This document shows positions 50,456 through 50,591 of a stretch of DNA of 50,591 nucleotides, piece after piece. Position 1 is the first letter of the stretch. Each line of letters begins with the position of its first letter. The notes below the pieces were generated by a model. That model did no database searches, was not told where the DNA came from, and saw only the letters and a list, made by a program, of their open reading frames with translations. The stretch is from Pokkaliibacter plantistimulans (GTDB taxonomy: Bacteria > Pseudomonadota > Gammaproteobacteria > Pseudomonadales > Balneatricaceae), in the NCBI RefSeq assembly GCF_003194385.1, contig NZ_LAPT01000093.1, positions 1 to 50,591 on the forward strand, written 5' to 3'. Position numbers and translations under genes: made by a program.

Positions 50456-50591
50456 GAGCCCCAGAACACCACCTGATCCTTACCATTCTCCTTGGCCCGA
50501 TACATGGCCTTGTCGGCCTGCTGCACCACCTGCTCGGCGTCATCGGCCTGATCAAACCAGACCACACCGATACTGGACGCCAACTGCACCG
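50452..50591 (-). CDS. GGDEF-domain protein, 3' end only
   Basis: The last 45 codons of a diguanylate cyclase domain: ASSIGVVWFDQADDAEQV, then ADKAMYRAKENGKDQVVFWGS and TAA. The SIG and AD.AMY.AK.xGxx blocks are the standard C-terminal GGDEF signature. The 5' part lies beyond the window. The stop codon is also the first three bases of the dispersed repeat, TAACAGGTCG. Together with the receptor at 19679 it makes two c-di-GMP proteins in the window. Confidence 0.85.
   Translation of the reverse strand, partial: VQLASSIGVVWFDQADDAEQVVQQADKAMYRAKENGKDQVVFWGS

Noticed and set aside
50084-50567. Two minus-strand frames over the right-edge repeat
   Set aside because: They run through the repeat element; the true coding frame at the edge is the GGDEF C-terminus ending at 50452.

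Overview
The window reads as a chromosomal segment of a free-living, metabolically versatile gammaproteobacterium. The dense, GC-rich backbone, the liu and mms branched-chain amino acid clusters of pseudomonad/oceanospirillad type, many AraC and LysR regulators, and a low-GC integron cassette array all point that way, most likely an Oceanospirillales-like marine or brackish lineage. Species assignment is inference. No rRNA, tRNA, CRISPR array, transposase or integrase gene was seen.

Layout. 1-566: dispersed repeat elements. 567-4896 (minus strand): leucine/isovalerate operon liuR-liuA-liuB-liuC, without liuD or liuE. 4897-5820: no gene, but a striking control region with LiuR-type operators and two tandemly duplicated, terminator-ended units that may be small RNAs. 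5821-8759: AraC regulator with an EamA exporter, a DJ-1/PfpI protein and an Mpo1-like membrane protein. 8838-10136: LiuR-site-preceded acetyl-CoA acetyltransferase. 10370-13769: mirrored LysE-AraC / AraC-LysE pairs. 13991-18972: a three-gene operon (coiled-coil protein, ClpB-like AAA+ with a dead first ATPase site, membrane protein) whose function I do not recognise. 19156-22390: nucleoside deoxyribosyltransferase-like gene and, convergent, a GGDEF-EAL receptor. 22558-32727: valine/isobutyrate catabolism (mmsR divergent from mmsA, isobutyryl-CoA dehydrogenase, crotonase, 3-hydroxyisobutyryl-CoA hydrolase, mmsB, propionyl-CoA synthetase, SDR).

33263-40112 is a sharp change: AT-rich, all genes on the plus strand, small orphan ORFs, each followed by an attC-type recombination site. 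It is an integron cassette array with no integrase in view (CALIN). Cargo includes two HNH nucleases, a decayed Septu-like ATPase beside an intact HNH gene, a DUF4145 protein and several unknowns.

40154-50591: small envelope genes, a LysR regulator divergent from an SDR with altered catalytic residues, a 2-oxoadipate dioxygenase/decarboxylase (HglS/YdcJ family) with a LysR gene, a cytoplasmic-type peptidoglycan amidase sandwiched between two paralogous lipoproteins (effector-immunity-like), another SDR, and at the right edge an inverted copy of the 1-205 repeat abutting the 3' end of a GGDEF gene.

Working together: the liu and mms clusters plus the thiolase feed leucine and valine carbon to acetyl-CoA and propionyl-CoA. 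Shared 18-bp LiuR-like sites upstream of liuR, the two duplicated units, the thiolase and the isobutyryl-CoA dehydrogenase suggest one regulator ties these blocks together.
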